The notes: generated from the sequence alone by a model not told the origin. Positions 23,400 to 31,507 are shown, numbered from the stretch's first letter. The stretch is 64,000 bases of DNA from Streptococcus suis (GCF_016775005.1 NZ_JAEUXI010000006.1:1-64000); one strand, 5' to 3'. Translations and numbers: made by a program.

Positions 23400-24590
23400 A
23401 TGAAAAAAACACCAAACCGTTGGTTGATTTTGGCAGCAGCTATTTTAACCAACCTATCCCTTGGTGCTGGCTATGCCTGGTCGGTATTCCAAAAAGCTCT
23501 TTTGGAAGCCAATGTTGACCAGGGATGGGTCCAAGCCCAAACCTCTCTAGCCTTTAGTATCTCCTTTGCCATGGTACCAATTGGTATGATTATCTTTGGA
23601 CCAAAGGTAGATGCCCTAGGCCCTAAAAAGTTTGTCTTCCTCGGAGGAATTCTCTTTGGACTTGGGATGTTTGCGACTGGTTTCGCAACATCCTTACCAG
23701 TCCTTTATCTGACCTATGGTCTGGTACTTGGTTTAGGTATCGGTGCCGCTTATGGTGCCGCAACATCTGTGGCGACCAAATGGTTCCCAGATAAAAAAGG
23801 TCTGGCTGGTGGTTTGACAGCAGCAGGCTTTGGTCTTGGCCCCCTCATTATCGGTCCTGTAGCAAAAAGTATGATTGCAGCAATGGGTGTGTACCGGACC
23901 TTTAATGTTCTGGGAATTGCCTTGCTCGTGATTATCTGCGCTTCCTCCTTGGTCATGGAAAAAGCACCAGCGGCTGCACCAGTAGAGGGTGCACCAGCAC
24001 CGACAGGTAAGACCCACAAGGAAATGCTACGTGAAGGAAACTTCTGGTTGCTCTGGGTTATTTACATCTTAGGAGCAACTGGAGGTATGATGATTATCGG
24101 ATCTGCAGCTTCTATTTCTGACCAATACAAGTTGGTCGGAGAGGCGACTTTCTTTGTCATGTTGGTATCCATTGCCAACACCTTTGGTCGAATTTTTTGG
24201 GGAGCTGTTTCAGATAAAATTGGTCGCTACCCAACAGTTGTTGCCATGTTTGCGGCAGTAGCGGGAGGCCTCTTTTTGACAGCAACCTTTAAAGGTGAAG
24301 GCAGTGTCCTAGCCATTGTAGGTGTCATGTTGGTTGCCCTGTCCTTCGGTGGTTTCCTGGGATCCTTCCCAGGTATCACGGCAGAAAACTGGGGAGTTGC
24401 GAATGTCGGTACCAACTATGGCTGGATGTTTACAGCCTACGGTGTTGCAGCCATTGCTGGTCCACAACTAGGTGCCCGCCTGGCTCAAGCCAATAATGGT
24501 GATTATTCAATGGCCTTCTATATTGTTATTGGAATGGCCTTGCTGGGTATTGTGTTGCAGCTATTCTATATTTCTAAAACCAAGAAATAA
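23400..24590 (+). CDS. OFA-family MFS carboxylate transporter
   Basis: A 396-residue major facilitator with about 12 membrane helices. The N-terminal LSLGAGYAWSVFQKAL signature, GPKVDALGPKK between helices 2 and 3, and YGWMFTAYGVAAIAGPQLGA near the end are typical of the oxalate:formate antiporter family, whose members carry small mono- or dicarboxylates. The start is ATG 23400 with AAGGAG nine bases upstream; the long in-frame extension into the thiolase gene has no RBS. The operon with acd, hbd and thiolase suggests uptake or export of a short-chain acid such as butyrate, crotonate or 3-hydroxybutyrate; the substrate is inferred. Confidence 0.85.
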   Translation: MKKTPNRWLILAAAILTNLSLGAGYAWSVFQKALLEANVDQGWVQAQTSLAFSISFAMVPIGMIIFGPKVDALGPKKFVFLGGILFGLGMFATGFATSLPVLYLTYGLVLGLGIGAAYGAATSVATKWFPDKKGLAGGLTAAGFGLGPLIIGPVAKSMIAAMGVYRTFNVLGIALLVIICASSLVMEKAPAAAPVEGAPAPTGKTHKEMLREGNFWLLWVIYILGATGGMMIIGSAASISDQYKLVGEATFFVMLVSIANTFGRIFWGAVSDKIGRYPTVVAMFAAVAGGLFLTATFKGEGSVLAIVGVMLVALSFGGFLGSFPGITAENWGVANVGTNYGWMFTAYGVAAIAGPQLGARLAQANNGDYSMAFYIVIGMALLGIVLQLFYISKTKK

Positions 24591-24613
24591 TGTCCTTTGG
24601 TAAACCTCTTCTG

Positions 24614-24649
24614 GAGGTATCAGATTTTCTTCTGATACCTCTTTTTTTT
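24614..24649 (+). terminator. Terminator of the acd-hbd-thiolase-OFA operon
   Basis: GAGGTATCAGA (24614-24624) pairs perfectly with TCTGATACCTC (24631-24641), followed by eight T residues. Confidence 0.95.
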
Positions 24650-24736
24650 AGGGAATTGACTAGTTTATCTATAAGCTAGTCTTATATTTCTATTAAAAAT
24701 TCTTAAGTAGACGAGACAACAAAATATTATTATACT

Positions 24737-24759
24737 GAAAATGTAAGCGTTTAACATTT
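24737..24759 (+). promoter_or_regulatory. cre-like site before the crt-CoA-transferase operon
   Basis: ATGTAAGCGTTTAACAT, within the larger palindrome AAAATGT...ACATTTT, lies just downstream of a -10-like TATACT (24731-24736). Thirteen of 15 positions match the cre consensus WTGWAARCGYTTWCW; the right half carries one extra base. CcpA repression by roadblock is plausible. Confidence 0.55.
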
Positions 24760-24826
24760 TGTCATCTGAATGATTGCATTGTTGACACCTGAGCAATCGT
24801 TCAACTAACAAACTAGGAGAAAGTCT

Positions 24827-25606
24827 ATGAACAAAACTGTATTGTTAGAGGTGAAGGACAAGATTGGTTATATTACTATCAATCGTCCAGAAGCTCTAAA
24901 TGCACTCAGCTCACAAGTTCTCAAGGACTTGAATGAGGTATTGGATACTGTCGAAGCAAGTCAGGAAATCCAGGTTGTTATCGTCACAGGTGCAGGTGAA
25001 AAATCATTTGTTGCTGGTGCAGATATCAAGGAAATGGATACAATGACACCAACTGAAGCTTTTGAATACATGACCTATGCCAATGATACCTTCTCCAAAC
25101 TCGCCAATCTCCGTCAACCATCTATCGCTGCTATCAATGGCTATGCCTTGGGTGGGGGAATGGAACTGGCACTTTCAACTGATATTCGCCTAGGGCATGA
25201 GAAAATCTTGCTTGGATTTCCTGAGGTGACACTTGGCATCATTCCAGGATTTGCAGGTACCCAACGGATGTCACGCTTGATTGGTGCAAGCAAGGCAAAA
25301 GAACTGATTTTAACAGCACGAAACGTGAAGGCGGATGAAGCACTTTCTTTGGGAATTATCAACCATTTGGTGCCCGTTGATCAGTTACTAGAAGAAGCTG
25401 AAAAGTTGGCGAAGAGTATTTTAAAAAATGCGCCACTTGCTGTCGAAAAAGCTAAACATGTCATCACAGTTGGTGTGGAACTTCCGTTGCAACATGCCAT
25501 TCGTTTAGAAACGGAAGCAGAAGCACTCTTGTTCTCTACTGAGGATAAGGTGGAAGGCATGCGGGCCTTTGTCGAAAAAAGAAAAGCTGTCTTTAACAAG
25601 AAATAA
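24827..25606 (+). CDS. crt: Enoyl-CoA hydratase (crotonase)
   Basis: A 259-residue crotonase-fold hydratase. The oxyanion-hole segments are FVAGADIKEMD (about residues 63-73) and NGYALGGGMELALSTDIRLG (about 105-124); the catalytic Glu pair lies in GGGMELAL and FPEVTLGIIPGFAGTQRM. It interconverts (S)-3-hydroxybutyryl-CoA and crotonyl-CoA. AGGAG precedes the ATG. The two CoA-transferase genes follow closely (23 and 5 bp). Together with Hbd it feeds crotonyl-CoA to PhaJ or to the acyl-CoA dehydrogenase in reverse. Confidence 0.92.
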   Translation: MNKTVLLEVKDKIGYITINRPEALNALSSQVLKDLNEVLDTVEASQEIQVVIVTGAGEKSFVAGADIKEMDTMTPTEAFEYMTYANDTFSKLANLRQPSIAAINGYALGGGMELALSTDIRLGHEKILLGFPEVTLGIIPGFAGTQRMSRLIGASKAKELILTARNVKADEALSLGIINHLVPVDQLLEEAEKLAKSILKNAPLAVEKAKHVITVGVELPLQHAIRLETEAEALLFSTEDKVEGMRAFVEKRKAVFNKK

Positions 25607-25628
25607 ACCGACTGACGAGGAGAAGAAA

Positions 25629-26351
25629 ATGGCAAAAATTGTAACGCTTAAAGAAGCCGTATCCTTGATTCAACCAGGTCAAATCGTGGGAATCTCAGGA
25701 TTCTTGGGAGTTGGTGAACCGTTTGAATTGATTGAAGGATTGGTTGCCCAAGGGACCAAAGACTTAACCTTAACCTCTGTTGTGACCTCACACCCAGGTA
25801 AGGAAGTTGGAGTTGGTCGCTTATGTGAAAATCACCAAGTTAAAAAATATATCGCAGCCCATGTTGGAACCTCACCTGGCGCTCAAAAAGCTTACTTCAG
25901 TGGTGAAATGGAAGTAGAATTCACACCGATGGGAACGGTTGTGGAACGCCTGCACGCTGCTGGTGCCGGACTGGGAGCCGTCTTGACTCCAACAGGTGTA
26001 GGAACAATCTTAGAAGAAAACCAAGAAAAAGTTGTCCGCAATGGCCGTGAGTACCTGGTTTATGATCCTTTGAAAATTGATGTAGCCTTGATTAAAGCGA
26101 CCAAGGCTGATGCCTATGGCAACCTGTACATCGATGGAACAACTAAAAATATCTCCCTTCAGCTAGCACTTGCAGCAGATACTGTCATTGTTGAAACCAA
26201 TGAAATTGTAGAAGTTGGAGATATCAGACCAGATGATATTTACATTCCTGGAATTTTGGTTGATTATGTTGTACAAGGCTTGTCTGCCCAAGAGCACCAT
26301 GAAATGATGGGAGCTCTTTGGACAGAAACGAAGAAATTAGCAGAGGTGTAA
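25629..26351 (+). CDS. atoD: 3-oxoacid/acetate CoA-transferase, alpha subunit
   Basis: A 240-residue subunit A of a family I CoA-transferase. VGISGFLGVGEPFELIEGLV (the glycine-rich loop near the N-terminus), GAGLGAVLTPTGVGT and a conserved YDPLKIDVALIKATKADAYGNLYIDGTTKN block mark the alpha subunit. ATG 25629 has GAGGAG at good distance; the longer frame overlapping crt is not needed. It moves CoA between acids such as acetate, acetoacetate and butyrate; the exact pair cannot be read. The beta subunit begins 5 bp after its stop. Confidence 0.9.
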   Translation: MAKIVTLKEAVSLIQPGQIVGISGFLGVGEPFELIEGLVAQGTKDLTLTSVVTSHPGKEVGVGRLCENHQVKKYIAAHVGTSPGAQKAYFSGEMEVEFTPMGTVVERLHAAGAGLGAVLTPTGVGTILEENQEKVVRNGREYLVYDPLKIDVALIKATKADAYGNLYIDGTTKNISLQLALAADTVIVETNEIVEVGDIRPDDIYIPGILVDYVVQGLSAQEHHEMMGALWTETKKLAEV

Positions 26352-26355
26352 TAAG

Positions 26356-27009
26356 ATGAAAGCTAAAGAAATAATTGCACGCCGTGTTGCCTTAGAATTT
26401 CACGATGGCGATGTTGTCAATCTTGGCTTTGGGATTCCAAACGCATCTGCAGACTTTATTCCAGATGGCGTGAATGTAGTCTTGCAAGCTGAAAATGGTG
26501 CGCTCCGCTTTGGACCAACACCAGGCAAGCATAACTACCATCCAAATACAGCCAACTCCGGTGGTGCACCAATTACCTTGATGCCGGGGGCTTCAACATT
26601 CGATATTCAAACCTCATTTGCGATTATTCGCGGAGGTCACGTTGATGCAACCGTATTGGGTGCTTTAGAAGTTAGCCAGGATGCTAGCATTGCCAACTGG
26701 ATTATACCAGGCAAGTTTGCTCCAGGTATGGGTGGAGCCATGGACCTCTTAGTCGGGGCAAAACGAGTAATCGTTGCTCTCCAACATACCGATAAAACTG
26801 GCGAATCAAAAATTTTGAAAGAATGCTCTCTTCCACTTTCAGCCAAGGGTGTGGTATCGATGGTCATTACTGACCTAGCTGTCTTTGAATTCCAAGACGG
26901 TAAATACCTTTTGAAAGAAGTTGCACCAGGTGTGACAGTAGAAGAAGTTATCGCTAAAACAGCCGGCGATGTTATCGTTGACAAAGATGTAAAAACCATG
27001 CCAATCTAA
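26356..27009 (+). CDS. atoA: 3-oxoacid/acetate CoA-transferase, beta subunit
   Basis: A 217-residue subunit B. The active-site Glu that forms the CoA thioester intermediate is in LQAENGALRFGP (usual form SENGxxGxGP), and VNLGFGIP lies near the N-terminus. MGGAMDLLVGAKRVIVALQHTDKTGESKI is also typical. With the alpha subunit it would activate short-chain acids with acetyl-CoA as donor or release acetoacetate or butyrate. It is the last gene of its operon, and structured 3' DNA follows. Confidence 0.9.
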   Translation: MKAKEIIARRVALEFHDGDVVNLGFGIPNASADFIPDGVNVVLQAENGALRFGPTPGKHNYHPNTANSGGAPITLMPGASTFDIQTSFAIIRGGHVDATVLGALEVSQDASIANWIIPGKFAPGMGGAMDLLVGAKRVIVALQHTDKTGESKILKECSLPLSAKGVVSMVITDLAVFEFQDGKYLLKEVAPGVTVEEVIAKTAGDVIVDKDVKTMPI

Positions 27010-27155
27010 CTACTAGAGTGGCCAACCAGTCCGCAATCTGTTTTTGAAGAAAGTGCAATGGGGACAGTACTGCTATCAGATTGCAGACCAAACGGAAATA
27101 CAGCATACAGAGGGGGGAGCTTGGAAGAAAAAAACTGGGCTCCACTCTGTCTTTT
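27010..27155 (+). terminator. Structured 3' region and terminator of the CoA-transferase operon
   Basis: GTC-c-GCAATCTG (27029-27040) pairs with CAGATTGC-a-GAC (27077-27088), forming a long-range hairpin. A second stem, 27107-27118 with 27138-27150 (ACAGAG...CTCTGT plus GGGAGC/GCTCC pairing), is followed by CTTTT and looks like the terminator. Confidence 0.6.
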
Positions 27156-27234
27156 AAGCAATAAAAAAGCAGCTATTGTAAGTTGTTTTGCAAATGGCTG
27201 AAAAGTCAAAATGGTTTATTGTGTTTTAAAAAAA

Positions 27235-27256
27235 TGGTAAAATGAAAGCGGAAACA
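27235..27256 (+). promoter_or_regulatory. Extended -10 promoter with overlapping cre, lysR operon
   Basis: TGGTAAAAT (hexamer 27238-27243) is an extended -10. Overlapping and following it, ATGAAAGCGGAAACA (27242-27256) fits the general cre consensus WTGNAANCGNWNNCW at every position. CcpA bound here would block initiation of the lysR operon. Confidence 0.5.
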
Positions 27257-27331
27257 TAATAGATTAATATAGGTTTTTGTTGGATAGTGTTTGTCTGAAA
27301 ATGAATGGATTTGTTAGTGAAGGAGGACCTT

Positions 27332-28267
27332 ATGGGCATGGATATTGTACAGATGGGCTATTTTATTACCATAGTTGAGTGTCGGTGCAACCTGTCTTTG
27401 GCTGCCAAGAAAATTCATATCAGTCAGTCTGCCTTGAGTCAGTTTATCACTCAATTTGAGACCAACGAGGGCATCCAACTTTTTCATCGAAAGAATGGCC
27501 GATTGGAACGCTTGACCGAGGCGGGGGAGCTGGTTTTTCAGTATTCTACCGAAATTCTTTCTCGCTATGATGAGATGCTGGCGATGATTTCACGCGAATC
27601 TGCTAAGCAGCACGGGACTATCCGTTTAGGGGTTCCTTCCCTCATTTTACGTGTCTATTTTTCCACGATTTTACCAGACTTCTTGCTCAAGCATCCGGAC
27701 ATCAATATTCAAATTAGCGAGGGAGGGGGCATTGAATTGCTCCGAAAATTTGTTGAAGGAGAACTCAATTTTGCCCTCTTGATTGAGCCAACCAAGTTGG
27801 ATCCGAAAAAGTATGAACAGCATATCATTCAAATGGATGAATATGTAGCATTTATGGACAAGGACCATGAGTTGGCCCAGAAAGACCTTCTCGAGTGGAA
27901 GGATATTCAGCCATACCCTATTGCAACCTTTAATAAAAGTTTTACAACCTATCATGCCATTACTGAAAAGATGAAAAAGGAAAAGACCAAGTTGAAGTTG
28001 ACCTACCTGTCATCTTCTTGGGACTATCTTGTAGAAGCAACCTATGGCAATGAAATCATCAGCATCCTACCACGACCAGTGGCTGAATTGATTGATAGAG
28101 ACCGATTCACCGTTGTGCATTTTAGGGACTATATTCCATTTAATATTTGGCTCTGTCGGCCTTATAAACACAAGTTAGGAGAAGTTGAATCCTTCGTTTA
28201 TGAAGAGTTTTTGAAACTCTATTACTCGCCTGTAACCGAAAAGAATGGGGATGACTATGTTGTTTGA
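27332..28267 (+). CDS. LysR-family transcriptional regulator
   Basis: A 311-residue LysR regulator. The N-terminal winged helix-turn-helix is GYFITIVECRCNLSLAAKKIHISQSALSQFITQFE-like (about residues 8-42), with the usual LFHRKNGRLERLTEAG. The effector domain follows (IRLGVPSLI onward, about 95-300). ATG 27332 lies five bases after AAGGAGG. It overlaps the next gene by 11 bp, so regulator, dehydrogenase-like protein and MBL hydrolase form one operon. Position next to the C4/PHA genes suggests it controls them in response to an acyl-CoA or acid; this is inference. Confidence 0.88.
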   Translation: MGMDIVQMGYFITIVECRCNLSLAAKKIHISQSALSQFITQFETNEGIQLFHRKNGRLERLTEAGELVFQYSTEILSRYDEMLAMISRESAKQHGTIRLGVPSLILRVYFSTILPDFLLKHPDINIQISEGGGIELLRKFVEGELNFALLIEPTKLDPKKYEQHIIQMDEYVAFMDKDHELAQKDLLEWKDIQPYPIATFNKSFTTYHAITEKMKKEKTKLKLTYLSSSWDYLVEATYGNEIISILPRPVAELIDRDRFTVVHFRDYIPFNIWLCRPYKHKLGEVESFVYEEFLKLYYSPVTEKNGDDYVV

Positions 28268-29366
28268 TCAAGAACGCATTGACAAGATTCAAGAATTCAT
28301 CCAAGAGCAGGTTATCGGAAAGGCTCGCTACTACGATATCAACGAACGTTTCCCAGAGCGCTTATGGGCCTATCTGAGCCAAGAACTTGGTATTTTTGAC
28401 CTCTTGGTGACCTATCCTGATCGGGCAGTTGGTTTTCGGACTTTTTTGGAAATCATCCGCCAACTCTCTTTAGAGTTTGCTTCCTTAGCAAGCATTGCCT
28501 ATACACAGGGAATTTACGGGATTTCTTTGCTCAACCGTTTTGGAAGTCCTGAGCAAAAGCAAACCTATTTAGCTGATTTGGTCAGCTGTCAAAAAATGGG
28601 TGTCTTTGCTTTTTCTGAAAAAGACATAGATTTGGAGCGGGAATTACCTTCCACTATCGCCCGACAAGTGGACGATGGCTGGGTGATTTCAGGAGTCAAG
28701 CACAAGATTGCCAATGCCAGTCTTGCAGATGTGGTCTTTGTTCTTGCAAAAACCATAGATACCTATGGTAAAAAAGGGACTGGGATTTTTATTGTTGACA
28801 GGCAACAAAAAGGGGTCACAGTTGGTGAGTCAGTAGAAAAGATAGGCTTACGAGCTATGCCTTTGGCACCCATGTCTTTTGAAGGAGTCCGTCTTCCTTC
28901 CAATAGCTTGTTAGGGGGAGTGGAAGCAGGTCTGCAACAATGGCAGGCGACCCTGATGGACATGTGGGGGGCGATTGCAGCCCAATCCCTTGGGATTGCA
29001 GAAGGAGTCCACCAAAAGGGGATCACCTGTAGTCAACTCAAGCGCAATTTTGGCAAACGCCCTATTGATGTTACTATCAACCAGATCAAGTTTGCAGAAA
29101 TTGAGACTAAGCTAGCAGCCTGTAAGGCCTACTATCAAGAATACCTCCGCAGTGACATGCAGGAAAAACGAGCCATTTTGATTCTGAAAGTCCTGACTTC
29201 TGAAACAGCAAGATCCCTGTCGGAAGAAGTCATTCGCATTACAGGTTCCTATCATTTTTTGGCTGAAAATGACATCGAGCGTTATGTTAGGGATGCCGAA
29301 GTTGCCAGTACCTATGGGGGGACCAATGATGGAATGCGGCGCAAGATTGCCCAAAAATGGCTGTGA
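28257..29366 (+). CDS. Degenerate acyl-CoA dehydrogenase-like protein
   Basis: A 369-residue protein with the acyl-CoA dehydrogenase layout: N-terminal helices (ASIAYTQGIYG), a middle beta domain (VFAFSEKD..., GVKHKIANASLADVVFVLAK, IGLRAMPLAPMSFEGVRLP) and a C-terminal helical domain (LKRNFGKRPID, ITGSYHFLAENDIERYVRDAEV). Two key motifs are altered. The usual LTEPxxGSD FAD/substrate loop is FSEKDIDLER, and the catalytic YEGT is YGGT, so the canonical base is absent. Either the base lies elsewhere, as in isovaleryl-CoA dehydrogenase, or the protein is non-catalytic. It is translated from within the end of lysR. Confidence 0.75.
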   Translation: MLFDQERIDKIQEFIQEQVIGKARYYDINERFPERLWAYLSQELGIFDLLVTYPDRAVGFRTFLEIIRQLSLEFASLASIAYTQGIYGISLLNRFGSPEQKQTYLADLVSCQKMGVFAFSEKDIDLERELPSTIARQVDDGWVISGVKHKIANASLADVVFVLAKTIDTYGKKGTGIFIVDRQQKGVTVGESVEKIGLRAMPLAPMSFEGVRLPSNSLLGGVEAGLQQWQATLMDMWGAIAAQSLGIAEGVHQKGITCSQLKRNFGKRPIDVTINQIKFAEIETKLAACKAYYQEYLRSDMQEKRAILILKVLTSETARSLSEEVIRITGSYHFLAENDIERYVRDAEVASTYGGTNDGMRRKIAQKWL

Positions 29367-29386
29367 TAGTCGAAGGGAAAATCACT

Positions 29387-30319
29387 ATGTTACAAACCTA
29401 TACTTTTGGAGAAATGCGGCTCACCTGGTTGAGGGGAGCTGATAAATATACTGATGCAGGAACCTTGTTCGGCCCTGTTCCGAAAGCTGTCTGGTCGCGT
29501 TTTTATCCGACGACAGAAGATGGCTTGATGGCAGATGTGACAGATCCTATTTTGATTGCATATAGGGGCAAGCACTATCTGATTGACACCAGTTTGGGAA
29601 CGGAGAAACTAGATGCCAAACTGCGGAGAAATTTGGGAGTCCTGTCCGAGAATCGGGTACTTGAGAGCCTAGCCTGTCTCGGCTTGGGTCCTGAGCAAAT
29701 TGATGTTGTTATGATGACCCATATGCACAATGATCACGCTGGCGGCTTGACGCGTTTGGTAGATGAACAGCTCGTGCCAACCTTTCCAAATGCGGTGATT
29801 TATATCAATGAGATCGAATGGGAAGAAGTTCGTCATCCCAATCCTCGCACTAGGGCAACCTATCTGCGGGAAAATTGGGAAGCCATTCAAGACCAGGTGC
29901 AAACTTTTGGAGAAAGTTTTACAGTCACGGACGGTATTGAAATGCATCGAACTGGAGGACATAGCAATGGTCATTGCATAATTCTGCTCAAGCAAGCTGG
30001 AGAGACTATCATCCATATGGCAGATACTATCTTGACCCATGTCCACCGCAATCCGCTCTGGGTTGCTGCTGTGGATGACTATCCTATGGATTCGATCGCT
30101 GCTAAGCAAAAATGGGTGACAGAAGCCTACGAGAATGGATATACCTTCCTTTTCTATCACGATCCCTTCTATGCTCTGTTGAAGTTTGATTCGACAGGTC
30201 AGGAAGTTATCGCATGTTTGGAGCGATTTAGAAAGCCCCTGGTACCATTTACGGACAAGCAGGACAAGCGTCTAGAAGTTCCAGACCACGTCAAACTCCC
30301 AATTGTCACATTGGGTTGA
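29387..30319 (+). CDS. MBL-fold hydrolase, YtnP/lactonase-like
   Basis: A 310-residue metallo-beta-lactamase-fold hydrolase. The metal motif THMHNDHAGG (about residue 110), a later His in TGGHSNGH, an Asp in HMADTI and a C-terminal His in FYHDPFY give a full binuclear site. FGPVPKAVWSRFYP near the N-terminus is the mark of the YtnP lactonase-like group. ATG 29387 with AAGGG upstream is chosen; the in-frame start at 29357 overlaps the previous gene and lacks an RBS. The operon context suggests hydrolysis of an ester, lactone or thioester of the C4 pathway. The substrate is unknown. Confidence 0.8.
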   Translation: MLQTYTFGEMRLTWLRGADKYTDAGTLFGPVPKAVWSRFYPTTEDGLMADVTDPILIAYRGKHYLIDTSLGTEKLDAKLRRNLGVLSENRVLESLACLGLGPEQIDVVMMTHMHNDHAGGLTRLVDEQLVPTFPNAVIYINEIEWEEVRHPNPRTRATYLRENWEAIQDQVQTFGESFTVTDGIEMHRTGGHSNGHCIILLKQAGETIIHMADTILTHVHRNPLWVAAVDDYPMDSIAAKQKWVTEAYENGYTFLFYHDPFYALLKFDSTGQEVIACLERFRKPLVPFTDKQDKRLEVPDHVKLPIVTLG

Positions 30320-30333
30320 TCCAACCTCTTCTC

Positions 30334-30363
30334 ATCACCTAGTGTCCAACTAGGTGATTTTTC
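30334..30363 (+). terminator. Terminator of the lysR-acd-like-MBL operon
   Basis: ATCACCTAGT (30334-30343) pairs perfectly with ACTAGGTGAT (30349-30358), followed by TTTT. The holA -10 begins only five bases later. Confidence 0.9.
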
Positions 30364-30392
30364 GTGGTATAATAGACAATGAAGAGGATATT

Positions 30393-31430
30393 ATGACAGT
30401 ACTAAAACAGATTGAAAAACTTAGAAAAGAAATACTGGGGCCCTTAACAGTCTTGACCGGAGAAGATGTGGGCCAATACCAAATAGCCAAAGATGCTTTG
30501 CTGGAGCAAATTGGATTTGATGTGGCGGATTTGACTTATGCATATTTTGATATGTCAGAGGCAGACTATAGTCAGGTAGATATGGACTTGGTTTCCCTGC
30601 CCTTTTTTGCAGATGAAAAGGTCGTGATTTTAGATTACTTTGCAGATCTGACAACGGATAAGAAGCGCTATTTGAGCGACGAAGAGTTGAAACAGTTCGA
30701 GCAGTATTTGGAAAATCCGGTGGAGACAACTCGTTTGGTCATTCTAGCAGGGGGAAAGCTGGACAGTAAGCGCCGTTTGGTCAAACTTCTCAAACGAGAC
30801 GGTCTTGTTTTGGAAGCCCAACCCCTTAAGGAAGCAGATATTCGGCAACATTTCCAACAAGAAGTGGGGCGTTTGGGTTTACAAATGGAGTCGAGGGCAT
30901 TTGACCACCTCTTGCTAAAATCCAATTTTGACTTTGCAGAATTGACCAAAAACCTAGCTTTCTTGCTGTCCTATAAGGGACAGGAAGTTATCCGGCAAGA
31001 AGATGTGGACTTGGCCATCCCCAAGACCCTTCAGGACAATGTCTTTGATCTGAGTCAGCTAGTTCTTAGAGGCGAGATGGATCAAGCTGCTAGTTTGGTT
31101 AAGGATTTGCGGTTGCAAGGTGAGGAAGAAATTAAGTTGATTGCTATTCTTCTTACCCAATTTCGCATGTTTCTTCAAGTACGTTTATTACAGGCTCAAG
31201 GACGGAGTGAGCAACAGATTGTGGCGGATTTATCGGACATATTGGGGCGTAAGGTTAATCCTTACCAAGTCAAGTTTGCTCTCAGAGATTCACGGAATTT
31301 GTCCATCGGTTTTTTGAAAAAAGTGCTGACCTTGTTGATTGAAACCGACTTTCAAATCAAAACGGGACAGAACGACAAGGACTACCTTTTTGATATCACC
31401 CTCCTAAAATTAGCCAGTCTGGACCGATAG
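30393..31430 (+). CDS. holA: DNA polymerase III delta subunit
   Basis: A 345-residue clamp-loader delta subunit, the wrench that opens the beta clamp. Family features include LTGEDVGQYQ near the N-terminus, SLPFFADEKVVILDY, a central AAA+-like region without a P-loop and the C-terminal collar domain. ATG 30393 follows AAGAGG. An extended -10 (TGGTATAAT, 30365-30373) lies just upstream. From ATG 30379 a five-codon frame (MKRIL) ends in TGA overlapping the holA ATG, which may couple translation. The next gene is sodA, as in other streptococci. Confidence 0.92.
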   Translation: MTVLKQIEKLRKEILGPLTVLTGEDVGQYQIAKDALLEQIGFDVADLTYAYFDMSEADYSQVDMDLVSLPFFADEKVVILDYFADLTTDKKRYLSDEELKQFEQYLENPVETTRLVILAGGKLDSKRRLVKLLKRDGLVLEAQPLKEADIRQHFQQEVGRLGLQMESRAFDHLLLKSNFDFAELTKNLAFLLSYKGQEVIRQEDVDLAIPKTLQDNVFDLSQLVLRGEMDQAASLVKDLRLQGEEEIKLIAILLTQFRMFLQVRLLQAQGRSEQQIVADLSDILGRKVNPYQVKFALRDSRNLSIGFLKKVLTLLIETDFQIKTGQNDKDYLFDITLLKLASLDR

Positions 31431-31446
31431 AATTCGGACAAATAAA

Positions 31447-31475
31447 TTGAAAAGGCTCTCACATTGGAGTAAAAT
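31447..31475 (+). promoter_or_regulatory. sodA promoter
   Basis: TTGAAA (31447-31452), a 17-bp spacer and TAAAAT (31470-31475), followed by AGGAGAA before the sodA ATG. Confidence 0.65.
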
Positions 31476-31507
31476 AGGTATATCAATTAGTATAGGAGAA
31501 CAAGAAT

